Assembly: GCF_000013625.1 (NCBI RefSeq)
Contig: NC_009659.1
Coordinates: 62,001 to 126,000 of the forward strand
Reading direction: 5' to 3'
Source: Janthinobacterium sp. Marseille
GTDB taxonomy: Bacteria; Pseudomonadota; Gammaproteobacteria; Burkholderiales; Burkholderiaceae_D
DNA length: 64,000 nt
Position 1 is the stretch's first letter; the number at the start of each line of letters is the position of its first letter. Under the pieces are notes generated by a model. That model was not told the origin of the DNA and made no database searches. It worked only from the letters and a program-made list of their open reading frames with translations. Of the stretch, positions 26,102 to 35,636 are shown piece by piece. A program made the position numbers and the translations under genes.

Positions 26102-26416
26102 ATGTCTTGGACTATTTTGATTATTGCGGGTTTGTTTGAAATTGGCTGGGCGATCGGCCTGAAATATACCGAGGGCTTTACCCGCCTCTGGCCTACGGTC
26201 GGTACCGTAGTGGCAATGGTGATCAGTGTTGCCTTGCTGGGTGTGGCGATGAAGACCCTGCCGGTTGGAACCGCCTATGCGGTGTGGACCGGTATCGGTA
26301 CCGTTGGTACCGTGATCCTGGGCATGGTCTTGCTGGGTGATGCGGTCACCGTGGTACGTATCCTCTGCATCATGCTGATCGTTTCCGGTATCGCAGGCTT
26401 GAAATACTTCAGCTAA
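26102..26416 (+). CDS. sugE: SMR-family guanidinium exporter Gdx (SugE)
   Basis: Four-helix inner-membrane exporter of 104 residues that forms an antiparallel dimer and expels guanidinium in exchange for protons. The essential Glu13 lies in [21 protein letters not shown], and this GLKYTxGFTRL pattern marks the Gdx branch rather than the multidrug EmrE branch. Helix 3 has the [15 protein letters not shown] motif. The guanidine-II riboswitch in its leader independently supports the function. A longer frame upstream runs through the riboswitch and is not coding. Confidence 0.95.
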   Translation: MSWTILIIAGLFEIGWAIGLKYTEGFTRLWPTVGTVVAMVISVALLGVAMKTLPVGTAYAVWTGIGTVGTVILGMVLLGDAVTVVRILCIMLIVSGIAGLKYFS

Positions 26417-26441
26417 ATACGCAGCAACTGCTGCAATAAAA

Positions 26442-26467
26442 AACGGAGCCGAGGCTCCGTTTTTTTA
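26442..26467. terminator. Bidirectional intrinsic terminator
   Basis: Stem AACGGAGC (26442-26449) and GCTCCGTT (26454-26461) with a 4-nt loop, an A run before and seven T after. It is shared by the convergent gdx and SET-domain genes and touches the SET stop codon. Confidence 0.9.
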
Positions 26468-26992
26468 TTTGTCTTTCTTCTTGCCGCTCTTCTTTTTCTT
26501 TTTCGAAGCTTTCTTTTCCTTTGCCGCCAGCATGGTACCGCGGCAGCTTTCCGCACCACAACGGCATTCGTATGCTTTTTTCAAAGCCTTGGTCTGGCGG
26601 TCTTCCACGATCAGGCCATAGTCGTAATTGAATTCTTCCCCGCGTTTGATATCACGCAGTGTGTAGATGAAGACGCGGCCTTTTTCTTCGCGTGCTTCGC
26701 AATTCGGTTCGCAGGCATGATTGATCCAGCGCGCATCGCTGCCGTCTGCACCACCATCGATCATTTTTCCGTTTTCGAGGCTGAAGAAAAAGGTGTGATA
26801 CGGATTTTCCGGATCGGTGCCGTGGCGCTTGAGCGCTTCCTTATCGCTGATGCGTTCACCTTCATATTCGAGCAACAGGGAATCCGCCTTGATATTGCGT
26901 GTCGCGAATACGCCGCGACCATGTACCGGGGAATTTCTGACGAGGAATGCAGGTTTGTCTGACGATGCTGGGGTCTTGCTCAATTTGGTCAT
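26465..26992 (-). CDS. SET-domain protein-lysine methyltransferase with basic tail
   Basis: Protein of 175 residues. Visible SET motifs are VHGRGVFATRNI (SAM-binding entry), NHACEPNC (residues 91-98) and EEFNYDYG (catalytic tyrosine region, 119-126). The post-SET motif CxCxxxxC follows at 143-150 (CRCGAESC) and with Cys98 would complete a zinc site. After residue 155 comes a lysine-rich tail (KEKKASKKKKKSGKKKDK) that could contact nucleic acid or be a methylation target. SAM-dependent lysine methylation is expected; the target protein is unknown. Bacterial SET proteins of this compact kind recur in betaproteobacteria. Confidence 0.87.
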   Translation of the reverse strand: MTKLSKTPASSDKPAFLVRNSPVHGRGVFATRNIKADSLLLEYEGERISDKEALKRHGTDPENPYHTFFFSLENGKMIDGGADGSDARWINHACEPNCEAREEKGRVFIYTLRDIKRGEEFNYDYGLIVEDRQTKALKKAYECRCGAESCRGTMLAAKEKKASKKKKKSGKKKDK

Positions 26993-27219
26993 GTTGAATC
27001 TAAAGGCAAAAGGGATGAGTTAATTCAGGCTGCTTGAGTCCGACAACATTCTGCAAGAAGCGTTCCACTGGCTACGCGCGCTATTGTCTATCAATATGCG
27101 TGCAAGAACAATTGAGAGTGTCGGTTTAACGGGGGATTGGTGCAGATACGCTACAGCGCGCATCTGCGCTGCGGTAAATGAGGAAGGAAACAGGGACTTT
27201 GATGACAGCTGTGTGACAC

Positions 27220-27250
27220 GATGCCGGTGTAATTCAGGCCCACCGGCATC
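27220..27250 (-). terminator. Hairpin after chemoreceptor gene
   Basis: Perfect 10-bp stem GATGCCGGTG / CACCGGCATC with an 11-nt loop, 15 bp beyond the chemoreceptor stop. No T run follows on the minus strand, so termination would need Rho or the hairpin merely protects the mRNA end. Confidence 0.45.
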
Positions 27251-27264
27251 GCATCAGCCGCCGT

Positions 27265-28971
27265 TTAAAACTCTTCCCAATCATCACCGCCGCGCTCGGT
27301 GCTCATGGCTTTCTGTGGCTTGGGACTGGCGGCCTGTGTCGCCAAAGCTTTGGGTGCCGACCTGCTTTCGACCTGCGGCGGTACCTCTGCCGTGTAGCTA
27401 TGCAAATCACGGACAAGGTTTTGTTCGACACCACTCAATTTGAATACGCCCACCACTTGCGACAGGCCGTTCGCCTGTTGCTGCAGTGAGGCTGCCGCAG
27501 CCGCAGCCTGCTCAACCAGCGCCGCATTTTGCTGCGTCATCTCATCCATTTGCGTAATCGCCTGATTGATTTGCTCGATGCCGGAAGTCTGTTCCTGGCT
27601 GGCGGCAGTGATCTCGGCCATGATATCGGTCACGCGCCGGACGCTGCTGACGATCTCATCCATGGTCTTGCCGGCCTGGGTAACCTGATTGCTGCCCGCT
27701 TCCACCTTGTCGACCGAGTCACCAATCAAGACCTTGATTTCTTTCGCGGCGGCGGCGGACCGTTGCGCCAGGTTGCGCACTTCGGCGGCAACCACCGCGA
27801 AACCACGGCCCTGCTCACCGGCGCGTGCCGCTTCCACCGCAGCGTTCAGCGCCAGGATATTGGTCTGGAAAGCGATGCCGTCGATGACGCCGATGATGTC
27901 GACGATCTTGCGTGAGCTATCCTGGATAGAACCCATGGTTTGCACTACCTCCGCCACTACCACACCACCTTTCACCGCCACTTCCGAAGCGGAGGCGGCC
28001 AGTTGATTGGCCTGGCGTGCATTGTCTGCATTCTGGCGTACGGTCGAGGTCAGCTCTTCCATCGAACTTGCGGTTTCTTCCAGCGAACCGGCTTGCGCTT
28101 CGGTACGGCTGGAAAGGTCGGCATTGCCGGATGCGATTTCGCCGGATGCGAGGGTAATCGTTTCGGTGCCGTGGCGTACCGCACTGACCGTTTGCGCCAG
28201 GCTGTCGTTCATATCCTTGATGGCTTGCAACAGCTGTCCGGTTTCATTGCTGGAGCGTACCTGTATCTGTTGCGTCAGGTCGCCGGCTGCCACGCTACGG
28301 GCGACATCGACGGCTTCGCGCAAGGGACGCACGATCAGGCGCAGCAACCAGAATGCCATGAAGGCGGCGATCAGGACACCGAAGATAATCGCGGCGATGG
28401 AAATATTCCGTACCAGCGTGAAGCGTGCCTGCGATGCTTCGAATTCGCGTTTCGCTTCCTGTAACTGAATATCGATCAGGCTGGTGACATCGGCACGCAC
28501 CGGCAATATCAATCCTTCCATGGTTTCGTTCACGATTTCGGTGACGCGCAAGACATTGCCACCACGCGAGGCGGCAATGGCCGGCACCAGGGCTTTATCG
28601 ACAAACTTCTTGTAATCGGCGCTGAACTTCCCGGCGAGTGCCTTTTCTTCGGTGGTGAGCTGGGTTTGTTCATAGGCGCCGAAGGTGCTTGCTATCGTCT
28701 TCGTACGCTTTTCGATCGCATCCATCTTCGGCAAGACCAGGTTCGGATCGCCATAAATGGACGCCGCGAGGTCGAGCTGGTTGATGGTCAACAGCGTGAT
28801 GACGGTATTCAATTCACCCAATGCGACGGTACGGTCTTCGTACACGGTTTTCAATGCGTCATTGGTGGCGGATAAAGAGCTGAGGCCGAGTATGCCGGTA
28901 CCGACCAGCAAGACGGACAGGATGCTCATGACGGACAGGAGCAGGGATTTGATGGTGAGGTTCTTCAACAT
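27265..28971 (-). CDS. Methyl-accepting chemotaxis protein (4HB sensor)
   Basis: Transmembrane chemoreceptor of 568 residues. A first helix (about 7-29) and a second (about 188-210) enclose a four-helix-bundle periplasmic sensor; then HAMP and a long coiled-coil signalling domain with the hairpin tip [31 protein letters not shown]. The C-terminus is GDDWEEF, a tether-like pentapeptide of the xWxxF type that recruits CheR/CheB. I chose the ATG preceded by GAGAG over an upstream TTG. A cheW gene lies 117 bp upstream on the same strand, so they probably form one unit. Ligand unknown. Confidence 0.92.
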   Translation of the reverse strand: MLKNLTIKSLLLSVMSILSVLLVGTGILGLSSLSATNDALKTVYEDRTVALGELNTVITLLTINQLDLAASIYGDPNLVLPKMDAIEKRTKTIASTFGAYEQTQLTTEEKALAGKFSADYKKFVDKALVPAIAASRGGNVLRVTEIVNETMEGLILPVRADVTSLIDIQLQEAKREFEASQARFTLVRNISIAAIIFGVLIAAFMAFWLLRLIVRPLREAVDVARSVAAGDLTQQIQVRSSNETGQLLQAIKDMNDSLAQTVSAVRHGTETITLASGEIASGNADLSSRTEAQAGSLEETASSMEELTSTVRQNADNARQANQLAASASEVAVKGGVVVAEVVQTMGSIQDSSRKIVDIIGVIDGIAFQTNILALNAAVEAARAGEQGRGFAVVAAEVRNLAQRSAAAAKEIKVLIGDSVDKVEAGSNQVTQAGKTMDEIVSSVRRVTDIMAEITAASQEQTSGIEQINQAITQMDEMTQQNAALVEQAAAAAASLQQQANGLSQVVGVFKLSGVEQNLVRDLHSYTAEVPPQVESRSAPKALATQAASPKPQKAMSTERGGDDWEEF

Positions 28972-29088
28972 GATTCTCTCAAACAAGTGAATTGTTGCTG
29001 GAGCGGGAATAGCGGGAGTGTTTCTGATGACGGGTATACAGGTGCACGCCCACCCATACGGATGGACTGCGAGTGACCGCCAGCAGAA

Positions 29089-29583
29089 TTACGCCGCGTG
29101 TTGCTGGATCAGGCCCATTTCGTTGCTGGACATCAGCCGGTCGATATCGACCAGGATCAGCATGCGTTCATCGACGGTACCCAGGCCGACCAGATAATTG
29201 GTGTCGACTGCGCCACCCATTTCCGGTGCCGGCTTGATTTGCTCCGGCGTCAGTGTAATGACGTCGGACACACTGTCGACCACCATCCCGACTACACGAT
29301 TGTTGATGTTGAGGATGACGACAACCGTGAACTGGTCATAGGTAGGCGTGCCAAGATTGAACTTGATACGCATATCGATGATGGGAACGATGATGCCGCG
29401 CAGATTGACTACGCCCTTGATGAATTCCGGCGCATTGGCAATTTGTGTGACGGCGTCATAGCCGCGCAGTTCTTGCACTTTTTGAATGGAAACGCCGTAC
29501 TCTTCGTGACCCAGCGTGAATGCCAGGTACTCCAGTGATTCGCCATGAATGGGAATGGCGGATTGCGTGCTATTTGTGGCCAT
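29089..29583 (-). CDS. cheW: CheW chemotaxis coupling protein
   Basis: Protein of 164 residues with the two-barrel CheW fold: EYLAFTLGHEEYGVSIQKVQELRGY, FIKGVVNLRGIIVPIIDMRIKF and VVGMVVDSVSDVITLTPEQI. It bridges chemoreceptors and the CheA kinase at receptor arrays. The ATG has AAGGAGGG six bases upstream. No cheA or flagellar genes are in the window, so this receptor-CheW pair probably feeds a chemotaxis system encoded elsewhere. Confidence 0.93.
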   Translation of the reverse strand: MATNSTQSAIPIHGESLEYLAFTLGHEEYGVSIQKVQELRGYDAVTQIANAPEFIKGVVNLRGIIVPIIDMRIKFNLGTPTYDQFTVVVILNINNRVVGMVVDSVSDVITLTPEQIKPAPEMGGAVDTNYLVGLGTVDERMLILVDIDRLMSSNEMGLIQQHAA

Positions 29584-30044
29584 GTGCACCCTCCTTGCTG
29601 TCTCTGTTAAGCGTTCTTTGAACGTCTATTTATTAACGGCGATTTTTTAATGCATATAGAGCGATTGCCACAAGACCAGACTAGCCGCTGCAGTCTTGTT
29701 CAGCCACCATAAACAATTAGTTTCCGTGCGTCAATAAGGCTGAAAGCCAGGACTGGCGCGGGAATCGGGCGATTTGACGGGCTTGTTCGCCAGCCTCATA
29801 GACGAAAGCTCAGGTAATACACGAAGAATTTTCACATCCATGGCATCTTGGTTCGAGTGCAACAGATTGTTAAATATGCCAAATGTGTGGCTTAGGCCCC
29901 AATTTGCATGGATGACGACCTTTATTCGGCGGATTTGCCGCCTGGCCGCATTGATTAAAAACGCCTGGAGTAAAATAGCGCGCTGCCGACCGACACGACC
30001 CTGGCGGCAGCACAGTTTTTTACAGGGCCTGGCTGGAAACAAGC
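29584..30044. other. 461-bp intergenic region, divergent genes
   Basis: Region between the divergent cheW and FAD-dehydrogenase genes. It is AT-rich near cheW. I looked for a sigma-28 flagellar promoter (TAAA and GCCGATAA at 15 bp) before cheW and did not find one. No RNA fold, repeat or credible small gene. Confidence 0.4.
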
Positions 30045-31670
30045 ATGTTGCGATTGACCGACGTTCAACTCCCACTCGACCATCAAGAAGAAGACCTCAA
30101 AGCCGCGGTACTCGCGCGCCTGGGTGTTGCTGCAGATGATTTGATTGCCTTTACGATATTTCGTCGTGGCTATGATGCGCGCAAAAAAAGTGCGATCACA
30201 CTCGTCTACACGCTGGATGTGGAAGTAAAGAATGAAGCCAAGGTGCAAAAGCGCCTGGCCGGCAATCGCCATGTAGGCCCAACCCCGGATACCAGTTACC
30301 ACTTCGTGGCACAGGCACCGGCCGGCCTGAAAATGCGTCCGGTCGTGATCGGCACCGGACCTTGCGGGATTTTTGCCGGACTGATCCTGGCGCAAATGGG
30401 TTTTAACCCTATCATCCTCGAACGCGGCAAGGCAGTGCGCGAACGTACCAAAGATACCTTTGGCTTGTGGCGTCAGCGCGAATTGCATCCGGAATCGAAT
30501 GTGCAGTTTGGCGAAGGCGGCGCCGGTACCTTCTCGGACGGTAAGCTGTGGAGCCAGGTCAAGGATCCCAAGCATTATGGTCGCAAGGTCTTGACCGAAT
30601 TCGTCAAAGCCGATGCACCGGATGAAATCATGTACGTCAGCAAGCCGCACATCGGTACCTTCCGCCTGGTGAAGATGGTGGAATTGATGCGTGCGTCGAT
30701 TGAAGAACTGGGCGGCGAATTCCGCTTCCAGAGCAAGGTCGACGATATTGAAATCGAGGACGGCCAGGTACGCGGCCTGAAGCTGGCTGACGGTACGCAT
30801 ATAGCGACCGATCACGTCGTATTGGCAATTGGCCATAGCGCACGTGACACTTTCCAGATGCTGCATGCACGCGGCGTGTATATAGAACCGAAACCGTTTT
30901 CGATGGGTTTCCGTATCGAGCATCCGCAATCGCTGATTGATCGTTGCCGCTTCGGTCCGAATGCCGGCAATGAAATCCTCGGTGCCGCCGATTACAAACT
31001 GGTGCATCACGCGAAGAATGGCCGTTCGGTCTACAGCTTCTGCATGTGTCCGGGCGGTACCGTGGTGGCGGCGACTTCGGAACCGGGTCGTGTCGTGACC
31101 AATGGCATGAGCCAATATTCGCGCAATGAGCGTAATGCGAATGCCGGCATCGTGGTTGGCATCACCCCGGCGGATTATCCGGGCCATGCGCTGGCCGGGA
31201 TGGAATTCCAGCGCCAGTGGGAAACGCGTGCATTTGAACTGGGTGGCGGTAACTATGATGCACCGGGCCAGCTGGTCGGTGACTTTATTGCGGACCGTCC
31301 TTCGACCGCTTTCGGTTCGGTACTGCCTTCATACAAGCCGGGCGTCAAACTGGGCGACCTGAATACATCGTTGCCTTCGTATGCGATCGAAGCGATACGT
31401 GAAGCCTTGCCCGCTTTCGAGAAACAGATCAAGGGATTCTCGATGGCCGATGCGGTGTTGACGGGTGTTGAGACCCGCACTTCATCGCCGATACGCATCA
31501 AGCGCAATGACAATGATTTGCAGAGCCTGAATACACGTGGCCTGTTCCCGGCCGGTGAAGGTGCCGGTTATGCGGGCGGCATCATGTCGGCGGCGATAGA
31601 CGGCATCCGCGTGGCTGAAGCAGTGGCACTCAGCATGCTCGATAGCGTCAGCCGCGGCACTACGCAATAA
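30045..31670 (+). CDS. FAD-dependent dehydrogenase, COG2509-like
   Basis: Protein of 541 residues. A short N-terminal domain (MLRLTDVQLPLDHQEEDL, RRGYDARKKSAITLVYTLDV) precedes an FAD-binding Rossmann fold with VIGTGPCGIFAGLILAQMG around residue 100. It continues with SNVQFGEGGAGTFSDGKLWSQV and ends with GLFPAGEGAGYAGGIMSAAIDGIRVAEA, typical of this uncharacterised flavoprotein group. The N-terminal piece is reminiscent of small RNA- or dinucleotide-binding domains in this family. The reaction is unknown. Confidence 0.85.
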   Translation: MLRLTDVQLPLDHQEEDLKAAVLARLGVAADDLIAFTIFRRGYDARKKSAITLVYTLDVEVKNEAKVQKRLAGNRHVGPTPDTSYHFVAQAPAGLKMRPVVIGTGPCGIFAGLILAQMGFNPIILERGKAVRERTKDTFGLWRQRELHPESNVQFGEGGAGTFSDGKLWSQVKDPKHYGRKVLTEFVKADAPDEIMYVSKPHIGTFRLVKMVELMRASIEELGGEFRFQSKVDDIEIEDGQVRGLKLADGTHIATDHVVLAIGHSARDTFQMLHARGVYIEPKPFSMGFRIEHPQSLIDRCRFGPNAGNEILGAADYKLVHHAKNGRSVYSFCMCPGGTVVAATSEPGRVVTNGMSQYSRNERNANAGIVVGITPADYPGHALAGMEFQRQWETRAFELGGGNYDAPGQLVGDFIADRPSTAFGSVLPSYKPGVKLGDLNTSLPSYAIEAIREALPAFEKQIKGFSMADAVLTGVETRTSSPIRIKRNDNDLQSLNTRGLFPAGEGAGYAGGIMSAAIDGIRVAEAVALSMLDSVSRGTTQ

Positions 31671-31682
31671 AACTTCCCTAAA

Positions 31683-31723
31683 GCCTGCATCACAGTCGCT
31701 GTGCCGGAGACTGTGATGCAGGC
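31683..31723 (+). terminator. Strong hairpin without T tract
   Basis: Perfect 15-bp stem (31683-31697 with 31709-31723; arms begin GCCTGCATCACAG) and an 11-nt loop, 13 bp after the dehydrogenase stop. No T run follows. The long GC-rich stem would block 3' exonucleases; a protein-binding dyad cannot be excluded. Confidence 0.5.
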
Positions 31724-31860
31724 AGTCATCCCCGTGATTGTCGTGCGCGGCCGATCACTATCAGTTTCATGAATAGTGCGTATTAGCACTGGCTTCATCA
31801 ACTTGCATCAAGTATCCGCTTTCGTGGTCGTAACAAGATCCACCACCTAAGGGATACACA

Positions 31861-33561
31861 ATGATCTTTTTTTCGAACATGAAAATCGGCGCGCGCCTGA
31901 TGCTGGGATTCGGCGTGGTGCTAGCCTTGTCCATCGCGATTGCAGCAGACGGCATACGACAGCTGCATGCGGTGTCCGCTATCACGCGCAGCATGCTGGA
32001 GCTGCCGATTGCGAAGGAACGGATGGTCAGCGACTGGGCTGCGATTACCAAGGCCAGCATCGCGCGCACTATCGGTGTGGCAAAAAGTGCCGACCCGGCG
32101 CTGGCGCAATTCTCTGCAAAGTTCGCCGCAGACGATAGCAAGCAGTCGATGGAGATCATCCAGAAACTCGAACCCCTGCTGAATACGGACCAAGAGAAAG
32201 AACTGTACGCAAAAATCCTCGACGTGCGCAAATCCTTCCTGGCCGGACGTGAAGGCGTGATGAAGCTGAAAACCGAAGGGAAGGAAGCGGAAGCCGCCAA
32301 ATACTTTGATACGACTTTCCTGCCTGCCGCAGACAGCTTCAAGAATCACTTCACTGAGTTTGTCGAACTGGAGCGCAAGCAGATGGATGCAGGCACCGCG
32401 CAACTGAGCGATGTGGAAGCAGCAAGTACACGGCAGTTGATGCTGCTGTCTGCAATGGTGCTGGCATTCGGGATTTTTTGTGCATGGCGCCTGACGATAG
32501 GTATCACGCGTCCATTGAAGACTGCAGTCGATGCGGCGCGCCGTGTTGCCGGTGGCGACCTGACGAATGACATCAAGGCAGAATCGAAAGATGAATGCGG
32601 TCAGTTGCTCGCGGCACTCAAAGACATGAACGACGGCCTGCAGCGTATCGTCGGTGAAGTTCGCCTCGGTACCGAGACGATTACCACCGCATCAAATGAA
32701 ATCGCTGCCGGTAACCTCGATCTATCTTCACGCACCGAACAGCAGGCCAGTTCATTGGAAGAAACCGCTTCTTCGATGGAAGAGCTGACATCGACAGTCA
32801 AGCAAAATGCAGATAATGCGAGACAGGCGAACCAGCTTGCGGTTTCCGCATCCGAGGTTGCGTTGAAAGGTGGCGACGTCGTTTCACAAGTGGTGCAGAC
32901 CATGAGCTCCATCAATGAGTCTTCGCGCAAGATCGTGGACATCATCAGCGTCATCGATGGCATTGCTTTCCAGACGAATATCCTGGCCCTGAATGCAGCG
33001 GTCGAAGCGGCACGCGCAGGTGAGCAGGGTCGTGGCTTTGCAGTGGTTGCAACCGAGGTACGCAGCCTGGCGCAACGGTCCGCCAGCGCGGCCAAGGAAA
33101 TCAAGGCACTGATAGGTGACTCGGTAGGCAAGGTGGATACCGGCAACAAACTGGTCGCGGAAGCGGGTGCCACGATGGATGAAATCGTGAACAGCATCCG
33201 TCGTGTCACCGACATCATGGGCGAGATCACTGCCGCCAGCCAGGAACAGAGCGCCGGAATTGAGCAAATCAACCAGGCGATTGGCCAGATGGATCATGTC
33301 ACCCAGCAAAATGCATCGCTGGTGGAGGAAGCTGCTGCAGCTGCAGAATCGATGCAGGACCAGGCGCGGAAGCTGGGACAAGTGGTCGGTGCGTTCAAAC
33401 TCGATAATGCGCAGGAAGCAAATCCACCGCGTGCGAGTGGTGTCACCCGCCTGGCGCCAAAGCCGGCTGCGGGCTCAGCCGGGCTTGCCGTGGCAGCACC
33501 CTTGCCGCAACGCCGCGCAAACGGTGCGCTACCTGCAGGTGATGAGTGGGAGCAGTTCTAG
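31861..33561 (+). CDS. Methyl-accepting chemotaxis protein (second)
   Basis: Chemoreceptor of 566 residues with helices at about 12-32 and 192-212, a four-helix-bundle sensor between, HAMP and a signalling domain that is almost identical in the tip region to the receptor on the other strand 3 kb away ([43 protein letters not shown]). It also ends in a tether-like GDEWEQF. The sensor domains differ, so the two probably read different ligands. AAGGGA precedes the ATG. It is monocistronic. Confidence 0.92.
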   Translation: MIFFSNMKIGARLMLGFGVVLALSIAIAADGIRQLHAVSAITRSMLELPIAKERMVSDWAAITKASIARTIGVAKSADPALAQFSAKFAADDSKQSMEIIQKLEPLLNTDQEKELYAKILDVRKSFLAGREGVMKLKTEGKEAEAAKYFDTTFLPAADSFKNHFTEFVELERKQMDAGTAQLSDVEAASTRQLMLLSAMVLAFGIFCAWRLTIGITRPLKTAVDAARRVAGGDLTNDIKAESKDECGQLLAALKDMNDGLQRIVGEVRLGTETITTASNEIAAGNLDLSSRTEQQASSLEETASSMEELTSTVKQNADNARQANQLAVSASEVALKGGDVVSQVVQTMSSINESSRKIVDIISVIDGIAFQTNILALNAAVEAARAGEQGRGFAVVATEVRSLAQRSASAAKEIKALIGDSVGKVDTGNKLVAEAGATMDEIVNSIRRVTDIMGEITAASQEQSAGIEQINQAIGQMDHVTQQNASLVEEAAAAAESMQDQARKLGQVVGAFKLDNAQEANPPRASGVTRLAPKPAAGSAGLAVAAPLPQRRANGALPAGDEWEQF

Positions 33562-33568
33562 GCTGTCG

Positions 33569-33625
33569 GGCTGCCCTTGGCGGGCAGCCGGATGAGCAAT
33601 CCGGCTATAACCAGCCGGATTTTTT
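33569..33625 (+). terminator. Tandem hairpins ending the chemoreceptor gene
   Basis: First hairpin GGCTGCCC-TTGGC-GGGCAGCC (33569-33589). The second is an intrinsic terminator: AATCCGGCT (33598-33606), loop ATAACC, AGCCGGATT (33613-33621) and a T run to 33625. The second hairpin overlaps the last codons and stop of the convergent corA gene. Confidence 0.8.
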
Positions 33626-34570
33626 GAAGCGGTAATACAGATAGCCGCAGACGCCGACCACCAATAGCACCGCCACCGGATAGCCATATTTCCAGTCCAG
33701 TTCTGGCATGAACTTGAAGTTCATACCCCACAGGCCGAAGAAGGCAGTAGCGACCGCGAAGATAGCGGCCCATGCGGCGAGCCGCTTGTTCACTTCACTC
33801 TCTTCAATCGTGACCATCGACAGGTTGACCTGGATTGCGGTGGCGACGGTATCGCGGATCGCATCGGTCAATGCATTGATACGGTACAGGTGATCGCCGA
33901 CGTCGCGGAAGTAATCCCGTGTGCTTTCGCACAAGGCCGGTACACGGCCGCCGGATAATTTTCCGACCGCTTCCATCAATGGTGCAACCACGTGCTTGAG
34001 CATCACGACCTGGCGTTTCAGGTCGTACAGGCGTTCGATGTTCAGACGGGCCAAGCCCTTGTCGAAGATCTTGCCCTCAATCGTTTCCAGTTCGGCTTCC
34101 AGGCTTTCCACCACCGGGAAGTATCGGTCCACCACTGCATCCATCAAGGCGTATAAAACGAAGGCCGAGCCTTTGCGCAATTGTTCCGGTTCCTGTTCGC
34201 AGCGTGCACGCACGCCGAGGAAACCCTGGTTGCTGCGATTACGCACGGACAGCACATAGTTCTTGCCAGTGAAGATATCGATCTCACCGATATGCAATTC
34301 ACCATCTATCATTTCCGCCGTTTTCACGACCGTAAACAGTGAATCGCCGTATTCCTCTATCTTTGGACGTTGATGGCCGTTGCGTGCATCTTCGACGGCG
34401 AGTTCATGCAGGTTGAACTCTTCTTGCATTTGCGCCAGCTCGGCCGGCTCCGCGTCTTTTAGTGCGACCCAGACAAAGCAATCCGGGCGCTGCAGGTAAT
34501 CGCTGATTTCTTCAATCGGGATGTCGGATAGTTTATTGCCGTCCTGATAGACGACGCAATTGATCAGCAT
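33605..34570 (-). CDS. corA: Magnesium/cobalt transporter CorA
   Basis: Pentameric inner-membrane Mg2+ channel of 321 residues. The long cytoplasmic funnel domain is followed by two C-terminal helices; the first ends in the GMN selectivity motif (FGLWGMNFKFMPEL, near residue 282). The segment FFGLWGMNF-MPE and the C-terminal RFKKSGWL are family-typical. The last codons lie inside the terminator hairpin of the facing gene. Confidence 0.95.
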   Translation of the reverse strand: MLINCVVYQDGNKLSDIPIEEISDYLQRPDCFVWVALKDAEPAELAQMQEEFNLHELAVEDARNGHQRPKIEEYGDSLFTVVKTAEMIDGELHIGEIDIFTGKNYVLSVRNRSNQGFLGVRARCEQEPEQLRKGSAFVLYALMDAVVDRYFPVVESLEAELETIEGKIFDKGLARLNIERLYDLKRQVVMLKHVVAPLMEAVGKLSGGRVPALCESTRDYFRDVGDHLYRINALTDAIRDTVATAIQVNLSMVTIEESEVNKRLAAWAAIFAVATAFFGLWGMNFKFMPELDWKYGYPVAVLLVVGVCGYLYYRFKKSGWL

Positions 34571-34673
34571 GTATAAAGTCTCCGAAATTGTTTAGCTGCA
34601 TATAGTTATGCTTTGATGAGAGTACACACTCACTGTGCAGCTTCGTCAAGTTTTCTGTGTATATGCTGTTTGC

Positions 34674-35501
34674 TTATTGACCGTTGCGTTCCAGCGAAGT
34701 TGCACAAGTGGCCTGGGCGACCGTGCGGTCTGCTTCCTTGCGGGTTTGTACGCAACTGCGATAACGCTCTACATAAGCGTTAAATACCTTGCGTGCGTCC
34801 GGCACCGGCAAGGCGAGCAAGCGCTCCGCCAGTGTGCGATTGACCTGGAAGTGCTGGTAATCGATAGGTGCATCCCAGTTACCACCCCAACCCAGGAAGC
34901 CGTGTTGGGCAAAGACTTCCACTACATCTTCCGCCATACCCTGGCGTGTTGCCTTGCCCGGTCGCACCGCCAGGCGATTGGCGTACTTGCTGCCGATCGG
35001 CGGACTGTAGGCGGCTTTGCCGTCGGCTTCAAATTGCAGGAAGGGGTTTTGTACCGGGTTGATATCTATCGCTACGCCATAGGCATGCAATGATGCTGCC
35101 TTGCCATTGGTGATGCGCCTGTCATTGAAGGCCGAGGTATTATTGTCGCGCATGGATGCGACATCGTCGCCACGATAGTGATCCATCAAACGGGCGCGGG
35201 CGATCGGGAATTTGCGTTGTAGCAGGGTATCGAAGATGGCTTGCACGTGTTCGGCGACGGCGGCCAGCACCATGATCTCGCCATCGTTGCGCAGCTTGCC
35301 GTCAAAGTCGAGATAAGAAAATTGGACGATGCGCAATTGGGCGCAGGTGACAGGCGCATCTTTTTGCAGCACACCTTGCCGGCGCATGTTGTTGCAGGCG
35401 GTGTCACTGACTTCGGAGATCGTTGAGCCGGCATGGGCTGTCGCTGCTGCGCACAGCAAAACAGTAGCGATGTAACGATGTAGTAGCGGGAATGATGTCA
35501 T
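34674..35501 (-). CDS. M15 family metallopeptidase (D-Ala-D-Ala carboxypeptidase-like), exported
   Basis: Protein of 275 residues with a Sec signal (FPLLHRYIATVLLCAAATAHAG). The zinc-site pattern of Peptidase_M15_4 is clear: SLHAYGVAIDINP (His and Asp) and DYQHFQV (third ligand His). The catalytic region is followed by a Cys-containing C-terminus (YRSCVQTRKEADRTVAQATCATS) that may form a disulfide. It probably trims peptidoglycan peptides in the periplasm. A much longer upstream reading is an artefact of the antisense strand of the neighbouring gene. Confidence 0.85.
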   Translation of the reverse strand: MTSFPLLHRYIATVLLCAAATAHAGSTISEVSDTACNNMRRQGVLQKDAPVTCAQLRIVQFSYLDFDGKLRNDGEIMVLAAVAEHVQAIFDTLLQRKFPIARARLMDHYRGDDVASMRDNNTSAFNDRRITNGKAASLHAYGVAIDINPVQNPFLQFEADGKAAYSPPIGSKYANRLAVRPGKATRQGMAEDVVEVFAQHGFLGWGGNWDAPIDYQHFQVNRTLAERLLALPVPDARKVFNAYVERYRSCVQTRKEADRTVAQATCATSLERNGQ

Positions 35502-35636
35502 GTATGCGTGATGGGGCTCTGGAATGCTGTGGACCAGCGGTTTCATTATACGAGCCGATGTTGCCAGATATACCAAATCCGCGCTGGTTTCCGCTATAGC
35601 GGCGTAAAATGGCCGTTTCGTCGTTGTCCTCGCCTC

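Noticed and set aside
29590..29660. Sigma-28 flagellar promoter before cheW
   Set aside because: TAAA and GCCGATAA-like parts occur but not at the required spacing.
29955..31187. 410-codon open frame on the minus strand
   Set aside because: Antisense to the FAD-dependent dehydrogenase; its product is rich in His and Arg as typical of shadow frames.
31683..31723. Insertion-sequence or REP-like end
   Set aside because: A single perfect dyad with no transposase, target duplication or further copies in the window.
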